From Bacteroidales bacterium (GTDB taxonomy: Bacteria; Bacteroidota; Bacteroidia; Bacteroidales; UBA12077), in NCBI GenBank assembly GCA_022360575.1, contig JAKSCO010000182.1, positions 1-36,199 on the forward strand: a stretch of DNA of 36,199 nucleotides. The letters are read 5' to 3'. Numbering within the stretch: position 1 is the first letter of the stretch; each line of letters begins with the position of its first letter. Under the pieces are notes generated by a model, which saw only the letters and a program-made list of their open reading frames with translations, was not told the DNA's origin and made no database searches. A program made the translations under genes and the position numbers. Shown here in pieces: positions 25,307 through 35,417 of this stretch.

Positions 25307-25381
25307 AAACGGATACATTCTGCATTAGGATACTTAACTCCCGATCAATTTGAAAAAATAAATTCTAAAAATGCAGCTTAA
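25286..25381 (+). pseudogene. IS3-type transposase C-terminal remnant
   Basis: The frame from 25286 to TAA at 25379-25381 encodes MSNKKRIHSALGYLTPDQFE near its end, which is the C-terminal motif of the IS3/IS481 integrase core (the usual form is YNxKRxHSALGYxTPxxFE). The catalytic Asp-Asp-Glu part and the ORFA helix-turn-helix are missing, and upstream the frame closes at a TAA (25253-25255). So this is a short relic of an insertion sequence, not a working gene. No terminal inverted repeats could be assigned. Confidence 0.8.
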
Positions 25382-25448
25382 TATTCGGATCACTTTCTTA
25401 TTACAAATCCAAGTTTTGGCATTTTCCTTAACAATTAACGATATCTTA

Positions 25449-26198
25449 TTACTCTGCTTCAGAAAAAGATGCACTTAAATATTCGCGATTTAATTGACCA
25501 ATATATTCGATCGAAATCCCCTTAGGACACTCAATCTCACAAGCTCCTGTATTTGTACAACTGCCAAAGCCGAGCTCATCCATTTTAGCAACCATATTAA
25601 GAGCTCTACGCTTAGCTTCGACCTTACCTTGAGGCAACAATGATAATTGGGACGCCTTTGCTGCAACAAATAACATTGCCGAAGAATTTTTACATGCAGC
25701 AACACATGCTCCACAACCAATACAAGATGCAGCATCGAAAGCTTTATCGGCTTTGTTTTTATTTACTAAATTAGCATTTGCATCAGGAGCTTGTCCGGCA
25801 TCGACAGATACAAAACCACCTGCAGCCATAATCTTATCAAAGGCATTTCGATCAACAATTAAATCTTTCAAAACAGGGAAACTCTGAGCTCTCCAAGGTT
25901 CTACTGTAATAGTATCACCATCTTTAAACTCGCGCATATGCAACTGACAAGTTCCGATTTCGCTACCTGTACCATGAGGATGACCATTGATATACAATCC
26001 ACACGAGCCACAAATTCCTTCGCGACAATCGTGTTCAAAAGCAACAGGTTCTTTGTTCTCTCCAATTAACTTTTCGTTTAAAGCATCAAGCATTTCTAAG
26101 AAAGACATTTCTTCGTCAACACCATCTAGTTCGAATCTTTCGAATTTCCCTTTAGATTTAGCATTAGACTGTTTCCATATATTTAATTTTATTTTCAT
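25449..26198 (-). CDS. sdhB: Succinate dehydrogenase / fumarate reductase iron-sulfur subunit
   Basis: A 249-aa electron-transfer subunit. The 2Fe-2S cluster is held by Cys58, Cys63, Cys66 and Cys84 ([12 protein letters not shown]). The C-terminal domain has [11 protein letters not shown] (Cys159, 162, 165, 169) and Cys214, Cys220 and Cys224 ([11 protein letters not shown]), which hold the 4Fe-4S and 3Fe-4S clusters. It carries electrons between the flavin of subunit A and the quinone site at subunit C. It is the last gene of the sdhC-sdhA-sdhB operon, 100 bp downstream of sdhA. Whether the complex runs as oxidase or fumarate reductase cannot be read from the sequence. Confidence 0.96.
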   Translation of the reverse strand: MKIKLNIWKQSNAKSKGKFERFELDGVDEEMSFLEMLDALNEKLIGENKEPVAFEHDCREGICGSCGLYINGHPHGTGSEIGTCQLHMREFKDGDTITVEPWRAQSFPVLKDLIVDRNAFDKIMAAGGFVSVDAGQAPDANANLVNKNKADKAFDAASCIGCGACVAACKNSSAMLFVAAKASQLSLLPQGKVEAKRRALNMVAKMDELGFGSCTNTGACEIECPKGISIEYIGQLNREYLSASFSEAE

Positions 26199-26298
26199 CC
26201 TTATTATATTTTAAACATAAACCGACTTATTGTTTAAGTATCCTTTTTATGTAATTATTTTTTAAATTATCTACATTTTTAGATTGACAAAAACTACA

Positions 26299-28218
26299 TT
26301 ACTTATAACTACGAACTTTAACTTCGATGTTATCAAATGTAAGAGTTTCTTTATGCAACACAGGATCTTTATCATTGCCTTTATACTCCCATGCCGAGAC
26401 ATACGAGTAATCTTTATCGATACGTTGAGCTTCGCCTCCTTCGGTTTGGCTTTCTTCTCTAAAATGAGCTCCACACGATTCTTTTCTGTTTAAAGCATCG
26501 ATAGCCATAAGTTTTGCCAGCTCGAAAAAATCGGCTACACGAGAAGCTTTTTCTAATTCTTGATTGATTTCGTCTAGTTTTCCCGGAACTCTTACATCGA
26601 CCCAAAACTCTTTTTGAAGTTGATCAATTAATTCAATTGCTTTTTTTAGACCTTCTTCGTTTCTCGACATCCCAACATAATCCCACATAATTTTCCCAAG
26701 ACGTTTGTGAAACGAAGTAATTGATTTTGTTCCTTTAATATCGAGGAATTTTTGCAATCGCATTTTTGCATTTTCAACAGCCTCTTGAAACTCTGGTATA
26801 TCTGTAGAAGGAAGAGGAGTTGTTATCTCGTCAGCTAAATAATTACTTATCGTATATGGTAAAATAAAGTATCCATCTCCCGCTCCTTGCATAAGCGAGC
26901 TAGCCCCTAGCCTATTTGCTCCATGATCAGAGAAATTAGCTTCGCCAATAGCGAATAATCCGGGAATGGTTGTCATTAAGTTATAATCGACCCATAGGCC
27001 ACCCATAGTATAATGTCCGGCAGGATAAATCATCATAGGAGTTTCATATGGACTATCGCCTGTTATTTTTTGATATAGATCGAATAAGTTGCCATACTTT
27101 CCTTGAATTGCTTTTACACCTTGTTTTTTTACAGCATCTCTAAAATCGAGATATACAGCCAAACCTGTTTTACCTACCCCGAAACCATTATCACATCGTT
27201 CTTTTGCAGCCCTAGCAGCAACATCGCGAGGGACTAGATTCCCGAAAGCAGGATAACGTCGTTCTAAGTAATAATCTCTTTCTTCATCAGGGATTTCATT
27301 AGGGAGACGTTTATCATCTTTTGATTTAGGAACCCAAATACGCCCATCGTTACGAAGAGATTCAGACATTAAAGTAAGCTTTGCCTGATAATCATTCAAT
27401 ACAGGAATACTTGTTGGGTGTATCTGAACAAAACTAGGATTTCCGAAGAAAGCACCTTTTTTATAAGCTTGCCAAGCAGCTGACCCATTAGAATTTACTG
27501 CTAACGTTGACAAATAGTAAATTGTTCCATATCCTCCACTAGCAAGCACAACAGCATGAGCAGCATGACTTTCTATATCTCCAGAAACAAGGTTTCGGGT
27601 AACAATTCCTTTAGCTTTTCCGTCGACAAGTACTAACTCAAGCATTTGTTGTCGGCTAAGCATTTGTATTTTACCTTTTGCAACCTGACGTTTAAGAGCA
27701 GAATAAGCACCTAGCAAAACCTGTTGTCCGGTTTGTCCCTGAGCATAAAAAGTTCGCGATACCTGCACTCCACCAAAAGTTCGGTTAGCTAGTGTACCTC
27801 CATATTCGCGAGCAAAAGGAACCCCTTGAGCTGTAAGTTGATCTATGATATCGCTACTAACTTCGGCAACACGATATACATTCGCTTCGCGAGCTCTGTA
27901 ATCGCCACCTTTTATCATATCGTAAAATAAGCGATACACACTATCGCCATCATTTTTATTGTTTCTTGAAGCGTTAATCCCCCCCTGTGCTGCAACAGAA
28001 TGAGCTCTTCGAGCAGAATCTTGAAAACAAAATACCTTTACATTGTATCCCATCTCGGCTAACGAAGCTGCAGCAGGAGCACCGGCAATTCCTGTTCCAA
28101 CAACAATAATATCTAGTTTTTTTCGATTGTTTGGACTTACTAACTTCATTGAAGCTTTATACTTTGTCCACTTATCAGACAATGGTCCTTCTGGAATTTT
28201 AGCATCTAACTTACTCAT
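26299..28218 (-). CDS. sdhA: Succinate dehydrogenase / fumarate reductase flavoprotein subunit
   Basis: A 639-aa catalytic subunit that interconverts succinate and fumarate. The dinucleotide-binding motif GTGIAG lies at 41-46. [15 protein letters not shown] contains His73, the covalent FAD attachment site. [15 protein letters not shown] holds the active-site His region, and [26 protein letters not shown] is the conserved C-terminal flavin contact. The length and insertions fit the b558 type of Bacteroidota and epsilonproteobacteria. It starts 18 bp after sdhC. Confidence 0.97.
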   Translation of the reverse strand: MSKLDAKIPEGPLSDKWTKYKASMKLVSPNNRKKLDIIVVGTGIAGAPAAASLAEMGYNVKVFCFQDSARRAHSVAAQGGINASRNNKNDGDSVYRLFYDMIKGGDYRAREANVYRVAEVSSDIIDQLTAQGVPFAREYGGTLANRTFGGVQVSRTFYAQGQTGQQVLLGAYSALKRQVAKGKIQMLSRQQMLELVLVDGKAKGIVTRNLVSGDIESHAAHAVVLASGGYGTIYYLSTLAVNSNGSAAWQAYKKGAFFGNPSFVQIHPTSIPVLNDYQAKLTLMSESLRNDGRIWVPKSKDDKRLPNEIPDEERDYYLERRYPAFGNLVPRDVAARAAKERCDNGFGVGKTGLAVYLDFRDAVKKQGVKAIQGKYGNLFDLYQKITGDSPYETPMMIYPAGHYTMGGLWVDYNLMTTIPGLFAIGEANFSDHGANRLGASSLMQGAGDGYFILPYTISNYLADEITTPLPSTDIPEFQEAVENAKMRLQKFLDIKGTKSITSFHKRLGKIMWDYVGMSRNEEGLKKAIELIDQLQKEFWVDVRVPGKLDEINQELEKASRVADFFELAKLMAIDALNRKESCGAHFREESQTEGGEAQRIDKDYSYVSAWEYKGNDKDPVLHKETLTFDNIEVKVRSYK

Positions 28219-28236
28219 AATACATACAATGTTTGT

Positions 28237-28917
28237 TTATAAAATATATTTGATAAGGAAAAATAGTGGTATAGAGGCAAACCCTCCTCCGATTATCACA
28301 GAGTAAACATATCCTATAAGTTTTAATCGATTTAACCATTTATTATTATTCCAACCTATTGTTTGAAATGCCGACCAGAACCCATGAGTTAGATGTAAGA
28401 ATAAAAATACAACACCAACAATATATAAAATATCATACCACCACCAGTTTTTAAATAGTCCGGCAACGAGAGCATACAAATCATGAATTTCGGTTGATCC
28501 CCCATCGTAAGATATAGTTGCAACTGTACCGAACTTTACTTTCCAGAAAAAATTCGCTAAGTGAATTATCAAGAATATTGTAATTAAACCTCCTAGAACA
28601 AACATATTATCTGAAGCCCAAGAAACCTTCGTATTGCTTGATACTTTATATTTTTTTGGACGAGCTTTTTGATTTTTAAGAGTAATATATCCTGCATAAA
28701 AAATATGTAAAATAAAACCTAATGCCAATATTGGTTCAATTACTTTCATTATAGGATTAGTACCCATAAAATTTGCAGCTTTATTGAATAATTCTCCATC
28801 GCCAATAAGCAATAATGAATTAATTGTTAAGTGGACAATTAGAAATAACATAAGAAATATTCCTGTTATGCTCATGAAAAATTTCTGTCCAATGGATGAA
28901 AAGAAAAACTTGCTCAT
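28237..28917 (-). CDS. sdhC: Succinate dehydrogenase cytochrome b558 subunit
   Basis: A 226-aa membrane anchor with five helices (about 12-37, 58-80, 103-124, 160-180 and 200-222). His29, His71, His119, His175 and His178 lie within helices; four of them are the expected ligands of two b haems. LHLTHGFWSAFQTIGWN is a typical segment of the b558 family. A single anchor subunit and no sdhD matches the Wolinella/Bacteroides fumarate reductase type. It is the first gene of the operon and shares a promoter region with pepP. Confidence 0.95.
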   Translation of the reverse strand: MSKFFFSSIGQKFFMSITGIFLMLFLIVHLTINSLLLIGDGELFNKAANFMGTNPIMKVIEPILALGFILHIFYAGYITLKNQKARPKKYKVSSNTKVSWASDNMFVLGGLITIFLIIHLANFFWKVKFGTVATISYDGGSTEIHDLYALVAGLFKNWWWYDILYIVGVVFLFLHLTHGFWSAFQTIGWNNNKWLNRLKLIGYVYSVIIGGGFASIPLFFLIKYIL

Positions 28918-28959
28918 AGAATTTAATTTTTATAGAACATTAGTTAAATTGCAACTCAT

Positions 28960-29012
28960 TTTGTGAGATATGTACCTAAACAAATATATTTGCTTAATTA
29001 CTCATTTACAAT
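28960..29012. promoter_or_regulatory. Overlapping divergent promoters of sdhC and pepP
   Basis: The palindrome CAAATATATTTG (28981-28992) supplies a TATATTTG -7 box on both strands. The plus-strand promoter has TTTG at 28960-28963 and a 21-nt spacer; the minus-strand one has TTG at 29009-29011 (as CAA) and a 20-nt spacer. Both fit the Bacteroidetes consensus and lie 64 bp from each start codon. Only one polymerase should be able to use the site at a time. Confidence 0.65.
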
Positions 29013-29055
29013 CTTTGAAATTAAAAACAAAATAATTTAAAACTGTTCTAAATTT

Positions 29056-30342
29056 ATGAAATATCCTCAGTTAAATAGCTTACTATTCGAAAAAAACAGA
29101 AGAAAATTAATTTCTGAAATGTCTAAGAACTCTATTGCTATTGTTCACTCAAACGATCAAATGCCACGAAATGGAGATCAATATTATCCTTTCAGACAAA
29201 ACTCCGATTTATTTTATTTGACAGGAATAGATCAAGAAAGGACTATTCTTACAGTTTGTCCTAATCATCCAAACCCCGAGCTTAGAGAGATTTTATTTAT
29301 TATTGAAAGTAATGAGCAAATTGCTACATGGGAAGGACATAAGTATACAACTGAAGAAGCAACAAAAACATCTGGGATAAGAACAATTAAATATGTTTCT
29401 GATTTAAAATCAATCCTTCGAGAACTTGTTTTAGGAGCAGAATATATCTATTTGAATTTAAATGAAAATCCTAAATTTAATCCCGAAATACAACTTATAG
29501 ATTCTCGATTTATGGAATATATTCGGAAAGAATATCCATCGCATGAGTTAAAACGCCTTGCTCCTATTTTAAAAGATTTACGATTAAAAAAGGAACCCGA
29601 AGAAATCGAACTAATAAAAGAGGCTTGTTCTATAACAAATCATGCTTTTGATAGAATACTTAAGTTTGTAAAGCCTAATGTTTGCGAATATCAGGTTGAA
29701 GCAGAAATGACACATGAGTTTTTATGGCACAGAGCAACAGGACACGCCTACCCTCCTATTGTTGCCTCTGGGAAAAATGCATGTATTTTACACTATATAG
29801 AAAATAACAAAGAATGTAAAGATGGCGATTTGTTGTTAATGGATTTTGGAGCAGAATATGCTAACTATGCAGCTGATTGTTCGAGAACAATTCCGGTTAA
29901 TGGAAAATTTACCTCACGCCAAAAAGAATGCTACGAAGCTGTTTTAAGAGTACAAAAAGAGGTTATTACATGGTTAACTCCCGGTAGAAACATTACTGAA
30001 ATTAATCTCCAAGTTGATAATTTGATTCAAGAAGAACACATAAAACTAGGATTATATACTCGAGATGATGTTACACATCAAGATCCTAAGAATCCTTTAG
30101 TAAGGAAATATTATCCACACGGAACCTGTCATTTTCTTGGACTAGATGTACACGATGTTGGAGATAAGACAACAACTCTTGAAGAAGGAATGATATTAAC
30201 ATGCGAACCTGGCTTGTATATTCCGGAAGAAAACATTGGAATAAGAATAGAGAATGATATTGTTGTTGCAAAAACACCATATGATTTAATGAAAGATATT
30301 CCTCGCGAAGTTGATGAGATTGAATCTTTAATGAAAAGATAA
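29056..30342 (+). CDS. pepP: Xaa-Pro aminopeptidase
   Basis: A 428-aa metallopeptidase of family M24B that removes N-terminal residues before proline. The N-terminal AMP_N domain (about 1-150) contains QYYPFRQNSDLFYLTGID. The catalytic domain shows MDFGAEYANYAADCSRTIP (two metal-binding Asp), HGTCHFLGLDVHD (metal-binding His) and CEPGLYIP plus IGIRIENDIVV (two Glu), the complete pita-bread metal site. No signal peptide, so cytoplasmic. It is followed after 55 bp by the alpha/beta hydrolase gene on the same strand. Confidence 0.96.
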   Translation: MKYPQLNSLLFEKNRRKLISEMSKNSIAIVHSNDQMPRNGDQYYPFRQNSDLFYLTGIDQERTILTVCPNHPNPELREILFIIESNEQIATWEGHKYTTEEATKTSGIRTIKYVSDLKSILRELVLGAEYIYLNLNENPKFNPEIQLIDSRFMEYIRKEYPSHELKRLAPILKDLRLKKEPEEIELIKEACSITNHAFDRILKFVKPNVCEYQVEAEMTHEFLWHRATGHAYPPIVASGKNACILHYIENNKECKDGDLLLMDFGAEYANYAADCSRTIPVNGKFTSRQKECYEAVLRVQKEVITWLTPGRNITEINLQVDNLIQEEHIKLGLYTRDDVTHQDPKNPLVRKYYPHGTCHFLGLDVHDVGDKTTTLEEGMILTCEPGLYIPEENIGIRIENDIVVAKTPYDLMKDIPREVDEIESLMKR

Positions 30343-30397
30343 CTCTATATCGTAAAGGACTTTTGTTTAAACCCAAAATTCTTATTGTAAAAAAGAG

Positions 30398-31198
30398 ATG
30401 AAGGAATCATTTGTTACTATAAATAATCGAGATATTTATTACACTGATGAAGGATCGGGAAGTGTAATTGTTTTACTACATGGTTATCTGGAAACATCAG
30501 AAATATGGTCTGATTTTTCCAGAGAACTATCGAGTAATTTCAGAGTTATTTGTTTTGATTTACCCGGGCACGGACAAAGTAACATTTTACAAGATCATAG
30601 TATTGAACAAATAGCCCAAACAATAAATTATGCTTTAAACACATTATCTGTTACACAATGTATTATGATTGGACACTCGATGGGAGGATATGTAACTCTG
30701 ATGATACATAAATTACATCCAGAAAAACTATTTGCATTTTGTCTTTTTCACTCTCACCCATTTGCAGATACTGCGCAAATAAAAAAACGCAGATTACGCG
30801 AAATCGAGTTTGTAAATCAAGGGAAAAAAGAACTTATAGCAACAATGACAATCCCAAATGCTTTTGCTAGAATAAACTTAGAAGTACTCGAAAAAGAAAT
30901 TAATAAAACGATAAAAATAGCATTACAAAATACTGAACAAGGAATTGTTTGTAATTTACATGCTATGCGAAAAAGGGATGATTTATCAGAATCATTGAAA
31001 AAATCAGAAATCCCTTTTTTATTAATTTTAGGTAAACACGATGACTATATCGACTGCAATACAATTATTTCGAAAATAAAACTCCCCCCAAAAACAAGTG
31101 TGTTTGTACTAAATAATTCGGGACATATGGGATTTATAGAAGAAAAGGTTAAATCGTTAGAAATAATTAGAGACTTTGCATTAAAGCTTAGCTCTTAA
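30398..31198 (+). CDS. Alpha/beta-hydrolase
   Basis: A 266-aa soluble hydrolase. VLLHGYLETSEIW gives the oxyanion region, FDLPGHGQS the conserved strand-loop, and GHSMGG the nucleophile elbow with Ser94. The acid is probably an Asp in LGKHDDYID (about 210-220) and the base His in NNSGHMGF (about 245). This is a MhpC/BioH-like fold; the substrate cannot be told. It may be co-transcribed with pepP (55 bp gap), though a promoter between is not excluded. Confidence 0.88.
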   Translation: MKESFVTINNRDIYYTDEGSGSVIVLLHGYLETSEIWSDFSRELSSNFRVICFDLPGHGQSNILQDHSIEQIAQTINYALNTLSVTQCIMIGHSMGGYVTLMIHKLHPEKLFAFCLFHSHPFADTAQIKKRRLREIEFVNQGKKELIATMTIPNAFARINLEVLEKEINKTIKIALQNTEQGIVCNLHAMRKRDDLSESLKKSEIPFLLILGKHDDYIDCNTIISKIKLPPKTSVFVLNNSGHMGFIEEKVKSLEIIRDFALKLSS

Positions 31199-31409
31199 AT
31201 TTATTGTTCGAGAAAAAGCAGTTTAAAAATCTAAATATTTTTTTGAGAAGAATACTACACAAAGCTTATAAAACAACAAAATCTACATTCCAAAAACAAA
31301 TCCCAATTAATCCTACTCAAATACCTTAGCCCAATCAAAAAGAATTAAGCCATTATTGATTACAAACTTTTTTTATCATACATTGTTCTACATTATAACT
31401 TAAAAACAA

Positions 31410-33455
31410 ATGAGCATGAAAACGAATAGTCGAATAATAATACTTTTTGCTTTTTTGCTCTTAGTATTACAATGTAAAGAAGATGAAAAAGACACTCCAA
31501 ATCCTTCTATTTTGTCATTTGGAGTTACCAACCGCACTTATACAGAAATAACAGTACAGATAAGTAGTAATGTAGATGCTGTAGCATATGTTGGAGCAGT
31601 AGAGCACGGAGCTACAGCATTAGACGAAAATACAATAAAAACAACCACACACAAAGCAGACATAGACCTCCCTCCCAACGACGGAATATCGTTAGTTTTA
31701 TCTAACTTAGAATTAGGGAAAGACTACGATATATATGCACTTGTTGAAGATAAAAAAGGACAAAAAAGTGATATAACAAAAATTACCATATCAACTCAAA
31801 ATGTTAACTTCAGAATTCAGACAATAGCAATAACCAATAAAACATTACAATTTACTGTAAATTCGCATATTGCCGGTATTTTAACAATAGTAGCACAACC
31901 AACCACAAATACAGATTTAACTACAGATAATATAGCTGATGCTCCGGGAGCTATTTTTAAACAATTACAAGCTAATAACATTGATACCATTACTTTCTCG
32001 AATTTAACCCCACTAACCGATTATAAGATTTTTTATCGCTTAGAAAATGAATTCAGAGAGACTCTGATCTTTGAGTCAATACCACGAAGAACTTCTATTA
32101 ATTTCTTTGTAGCGTCATCAACACCGACTTATAATGCAACAGGAGTAAAAGTTTATAACACCATAACTGTTAATTTTAATCGAAATATCGAAATTAACCC
32201 CAATGGATCAATGTATCTACAATCGGTTAATGGAGTACAAAATAATTTACCTATAACATTATCGAATATTGTAGTTGATGGCAATACGATCACTCTAGAT
32301 AGTAGCAACTATTTTAGGCGAGCATCTAATTTACCTCCTAAAAATATGCATTTTGGTCAAGAGTATCGGTTGGTTATCGATAATGCTATAAAAATGGTAG
32401 GTGTAGATGCTTACTTCTCTGACGAAGCAATAAAGTTTACCACACAAACCCATCCAAATTACGATTATACGGTTAGAACAGATAATGAATTTACAGCAAG
32501 CTTAAATTGGAATTCTCTTTCATCTTATCATCAACAACAACTAACTGCCGGAAAAACATTGCATAATTATTCGAGAGTAGGAACCGAAAGTCTTACTGGC
32601 GATAATGTTAAGGTTGGTATCTGGGACACAGGCGTATTTCCAGGATCGGAAGTTTATGATGCTGTAGTATATCAAAAAATTGTTTTAGAAGATATTTTTA
32701 TTGGAGATATAACCCCAAGCTATTACAACCACGGAACTCAAATGTGTAGATATGCATTAAATTATGCTCCTAAGATTAATATTTATGATTTATTCAAATC
32801 TGCTGTTCCACAAGGTATCAACTCAGCAGTTCTTGCCATTAATGATATACAAAAATCTATTGACGAAGATATTGATATACTATCTTTATCGGGAAGTGGA
32901 ATTGAACCAAACTCATCATTGGCCGTATCTGCTATAAATAATGGGATGATAATTGCTACCTCACTAGGTAATATTGGAAGTTTACTAAACGATACTAATA
33001 GTTATGAGTATAAAGAAAAGTTCTTACCTTATTATCAAAATTTAAATAATTCGACAGGAGCTTTTATTACTTTGCAAGCAATAGTAGAAGAAGGAGTAAA
33101 TTCATACAGCTCTATCAGATCGAAAGCAGGACATGCCAAACATTACACTTTATGCTTGCTAGAAACAGGTATTGGAGCAACATCGCAAGCTACAGCAACA
33201 TTTAGTGGTATTATGGCAATAATGATTGAGGCCAACCGCACCAATAATACAAACTATACACCCCGACAATTAGCTGAAATATTATTTGAAACAGCTGTTG
33301 ATATTGGAGCTACAGGTGTAGATAATATTTTTGGACATGGATACATAGACATTGATGCTGCAATAACAAAATTAAAGACCGGAACAGCACCTACATTTAG
33401 TTTGTATCAGAATATGGACTCAGGAGTAAGTAATTTCTTTTCATCGAATAAATAA
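31410..33455 (+). CDS. Surface lipoprotein with Ig-like domains and subtilisin-like (S8) protease
   Basis: A 681-aa protein. Residues 1-21 are a lipoprotein signal ending LLLVLQ-Cys22. The next residues KEDEKD (Lys then acidic) match the surface-export signal known from Bacteroidota lipoproteins, so it probably faces outside. Two fibronectin- or Ig-like segments cover about 30-130 and 135-230; about 235-347 is a Big_5/SbsA-type Ig domain. The S8 domain (about 390-655) has Asp406 (GIWDTG), His441 (YNHGTQM), oxyanion Asn521 (LGNIG) and Ser592 in GATSQATATFSG. The usual GTSMA-P is altered to ATSQATA, but the triad is complete. No pro-domain is recognised. Single gene with a strong terminator. 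Confidence 0.85.
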   Translation: MSMKTNSRIIILFAFLLLVLQCKEDEKDTPNPSILSFGVTNRTYTEITVQISSNVDAVAYVGAVEHGATALDENTIKTTTHKADIDLPPNDGISLVLSNLELGKDYDIYALVEDKKGQKSDITKITISTQNVNFRIQTIAITNKTLQFTVNSHIAGILTIVAQPTTNTDLTTDNIADAPGAIFKQLQANNIDTITFSNLTPLTDYKIFYRLENEFRETLIFESIPRRTSINFFVASSTPTYNATGVKVYNTITVNFNRNIEINPNGSMYLQSVNGVQNNLPITLSNIVVDGNTITLDSSNYFRRASNLPPKNMHFGQEYRLVIDNAIKMVGVDAYFSDEAIKFTTQTHPNYDYTVRTDNEFTASLNWNSLSSYHQQQLTAGKTLHNYSRVGTESLTGDNVKVGIWDTGVFPGSEVYDAVVYQKIVLEDIFIGDITPSYYNHGTQMCRYALNYAPKINIYDLFKSAVPQGINSAVLAINDIQKSIDEDIDILSLSGSGIEPNSSLAVSAINNGMIIATSLGNIGSLLNDTNSYEYKEKFLPYYQNLNNSTGAFITLQAIVEEGVNSYSSIRSKAGHAKHYTLCLLETGIGATSQATATFSGIMAIMIEANRTNNTNYTPRQLAEILFETAVDIGATGVDNIFGHGYIDIDAAITKLKTGTAPTFSLYQNMDSGVSNFFSSNK

Positions 33456-33462
33456 TTTTTCA

Positions 33463-33487
33463 GCTCTGTGTTATAAATACACAGGGC
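33463..33487 (+). terminator. Terminator of the S8 lipoprotein gene
   Basis: GCTCTGTGT (33463-33471) pairs with ACACAGGGC (33479-33487), one G-T wobble, 7-nt loop, followed by TTATTTCTTTTTTTG. The T tract overlaps the last codons of the convergent EamA gene, so the two genes are packed to the base. Confidence 0.85.
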
Positions 33488-34396
33488 TTATTTCTTTTTT
33501 TGTTTGGCAAAATGCACAAGATATATTCCAGAAATAACAATACATCCTCCAATGATTTGCCACATTGTCAATTCTTCGCCAAGCATAAAAAAAGCAATAA
33601 CTCCAGCAAATACAGGCTGAGCCAATAAAGTAGGAGCAACTAAAGATGCAGGCAAAAAACCTTGAGCAAAATTAATCAGAAACCAAGCTCCCGCTTGTAT
33701 TAATACCCCCATAATAATAAATACTATCCAAGCTTTAGACGAATAACCAATAAATTCGATATTCTGAATAAGCATAAATAATCCTAAAAATAATGTAGTA
33801 GCTAAACTACTAATAAAAAGAAAAGAAATTGTATCCAAGTATTTACGACCTTTCTGAGCTAGTAGCATAAATCCAGCATAAAATATCCCTGCACCAAATC
33901 CTAACATTAGTCCTTTAAAAATTCCATTCGGGCTCAATAAATCTTGAACAATAAGAAAACTTACACCTACAATTGCAATAATCAATCCTAGCCAAAATTG
34001 TATGTTATGTCGTTCTTTAAATAAAAAGAAAGCACCTATACCCACCCAAAGAGGAGTTAAATTACCAACTAAAGTAGGCATTGCTGCATTTGATACCATA
34101 ATACCTGTTGCCCACATGGCCATATCAATGGCTAAACCTAATCCAGCCCCAAAAGCTATTGCTATACCCTTACGACTAAGCGAGGTTTTACTTTTTATTC
34201 GCGACAGCAGAAAAGGGACACTTAAAACAATGGTTCCGACAAGTAATCGATAAAAAACAGCAGTAGTACCCGGAGCATCAGCAAATTTTATTAATACAGG
34301 CGAAAACGAAATTAACAAAGCTCCTGCCACCAAAAAAATATATGATTTCTTTATATTATTCATATCGTTTTTATGATTTAAAAATTCATAAATCAA
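33488..34396 (-). CDS. EamA/DMT-family transporter
   Basis: A 302-aa inner-membrane protein with ten predicted helices in two EamA repeats of five (about 15-140 and 155-290). TTAVFYRLLVGTIVL and NAAMPTLVGNLTPLWVGIGAFFLFKERHN are typical of the first repeat; LVAPTLLAQPVFAGVIAFFMLGEELTMWQIIGGCIVISGIYLV of the second includes the conserved Glu in LGE. Members export amino acids, nucleosides or other metabolites; the substrate is not predictable. The best start may be the ATG at 34361-34363 (MNNIKKSYIF), 11 codons in, because the first residues are hydrophilic and not typical. It ends directly at the hairpin of its convergent neighbour. Confidence 0.88.
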   Translation of the reverse strand: MIYEFLNHKNDMNNIKKSYIFLVAGALLISFSPVLIKFADAPGTTAVFYRLLVGTIVLSVPFLLSRIKSKTSLSRKGIAIAFGAGLGLAIDMAMWATGIMVSNAAMPTLVGNLTPLWVGIGAFFLFKERHNIQFWLGLIIAIVGVSFLIVQDLLSPNGIFKGLMLGFGAGIFYAGFMLLAQKGRKYLDTISFLFISSLATTLFLGLFMLIQNIEFIGYSSKAWIVFIIMGVLIQAGAWFLINFAQGFLPASLVAPTLLAQPVFAGVIAFFMLGEELTMWQIIGGCIVISGIYLVHFAKQKKK

Positions 34397-34454
34397 TGCT
34401 AAAAACTATGTAATTAGTTTCTTTTATGAAGATTTTAATTTAAACCCTAAGGTA

Positions 34455-35171
34455 TTATTTGAATATATTTTTTTTAGGAACTGTAGCAACAAAATCTTTT
34501 AAATAAAAAGGTTCGAAATAAGCTACATCAACAAAGTTTTTTTGATTAAATGCTTTCTCTGACAAACTTGCCATATACAACGATGAGGTATTTATATTTT
34601 CGATAAAAATAGCATTCGCCGACTTTATTGTATCAGCAATTTTTGCTGATCCATCGCCAAAAAACAACATCTTTTTGTCTTTTAATATCTCGCTATAAGA
34701 ATTTTCGTCGATAATTTCGGCCTTTATTTCGCGCTCGCTTTCAACATCCGAGTTGAAAAATGCAGAATATACTTCCATTCTTCGAGCATCAATCATCGGA
34801 ACAAGTAGTGATTTATTAAAATCGTGAACCTTTAACTCAGCTTTATTAACTTTTTGAACAACTCCATTGGCTAACGATTGAAGAGTATTAACTGCAATTA
34901 ATGGCAGATTTTTAGCATAACATAAACCTTTAGCTGTCGAAACTCCTATGCGCAACCCGGTATACGACCCCGGCCCCATGCTTACAGCAATGGCATCGAA
35001 ATCGTTAAATGTTAGATTTTGTTCTTTAACAATTTCGTCGATAAAAACAGTTAAAAACTCAGCATGAGATTTTTGGTCGTTCGTTTCTCTGTAATTTAAT
35101 ACTTCACCATCTTTTGAAATACAAACTGAACAAACACTAGTTGATGTTTCTATATTTAAAATTAAAGCCAT
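34455..35171 (-). CDS. tsaB: tRNA threonylcarbamoyladenosine biosynthesis protein TsaB
   Basis: A 238-aa ASKHA-fold protein. It starts ILNIETSTSVCSVCISKDG, then SHAEFLTVFIDEI and VSMGPGSYTGLRIGVSTAKGLCY, the diagnostic segments of TsaB. It pairs with TsaD and TsaE to attach threonylcarbamoyl to A37 of tRNAs that read ANN codons; TsaB itself is a scaffold without catalysis. It is upstream of the EamA gene on the same strand, 58 bp apart. Upstream lies repeat-rich DNA. Confidence 0.95.
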   Translation of the reverse strand: MALILNIETSTSVCSVCISKDGEVLNYRETNDQKSHAEFLTVFIDEIVKEQNLTFNDFDAIAVSMGPGSYTGLRIGVSTAKGLCYAKNLPLIAVNTLQSLANGVVQKVNKAELKVHDFNKSLLVPMIDARRMEVYSAFFNSDVESEREIKAEIIDENSYSEILKDKKMLFFGDGSAKIADTIKSANAIFIENINTSSLYMASLSEKAFNQKNFVDVAYFEPFYLKDFVATVPKKNIFK

Positions 35172-35417
35172 AATATCTGATTAATAATTAGCAGCGAAAT
35201 TAATCTTTTTTCATTTAATTTTTTTGTTAACATAAAATGATATTCGAACTTAAACGATATTTTAGATTAAAATACAAAATAGTTTTACTGAAAACAACAA
35301 GCTTTGTATTAATAATATCTGATTTTATTCTTCCTCTTAATTACTTTTGATAACTCTGGAACCTGATTTTAACGAATTAGGTTCTTTTACTTCTGCTACT
35401 ACGTCTATTTACTTGGG

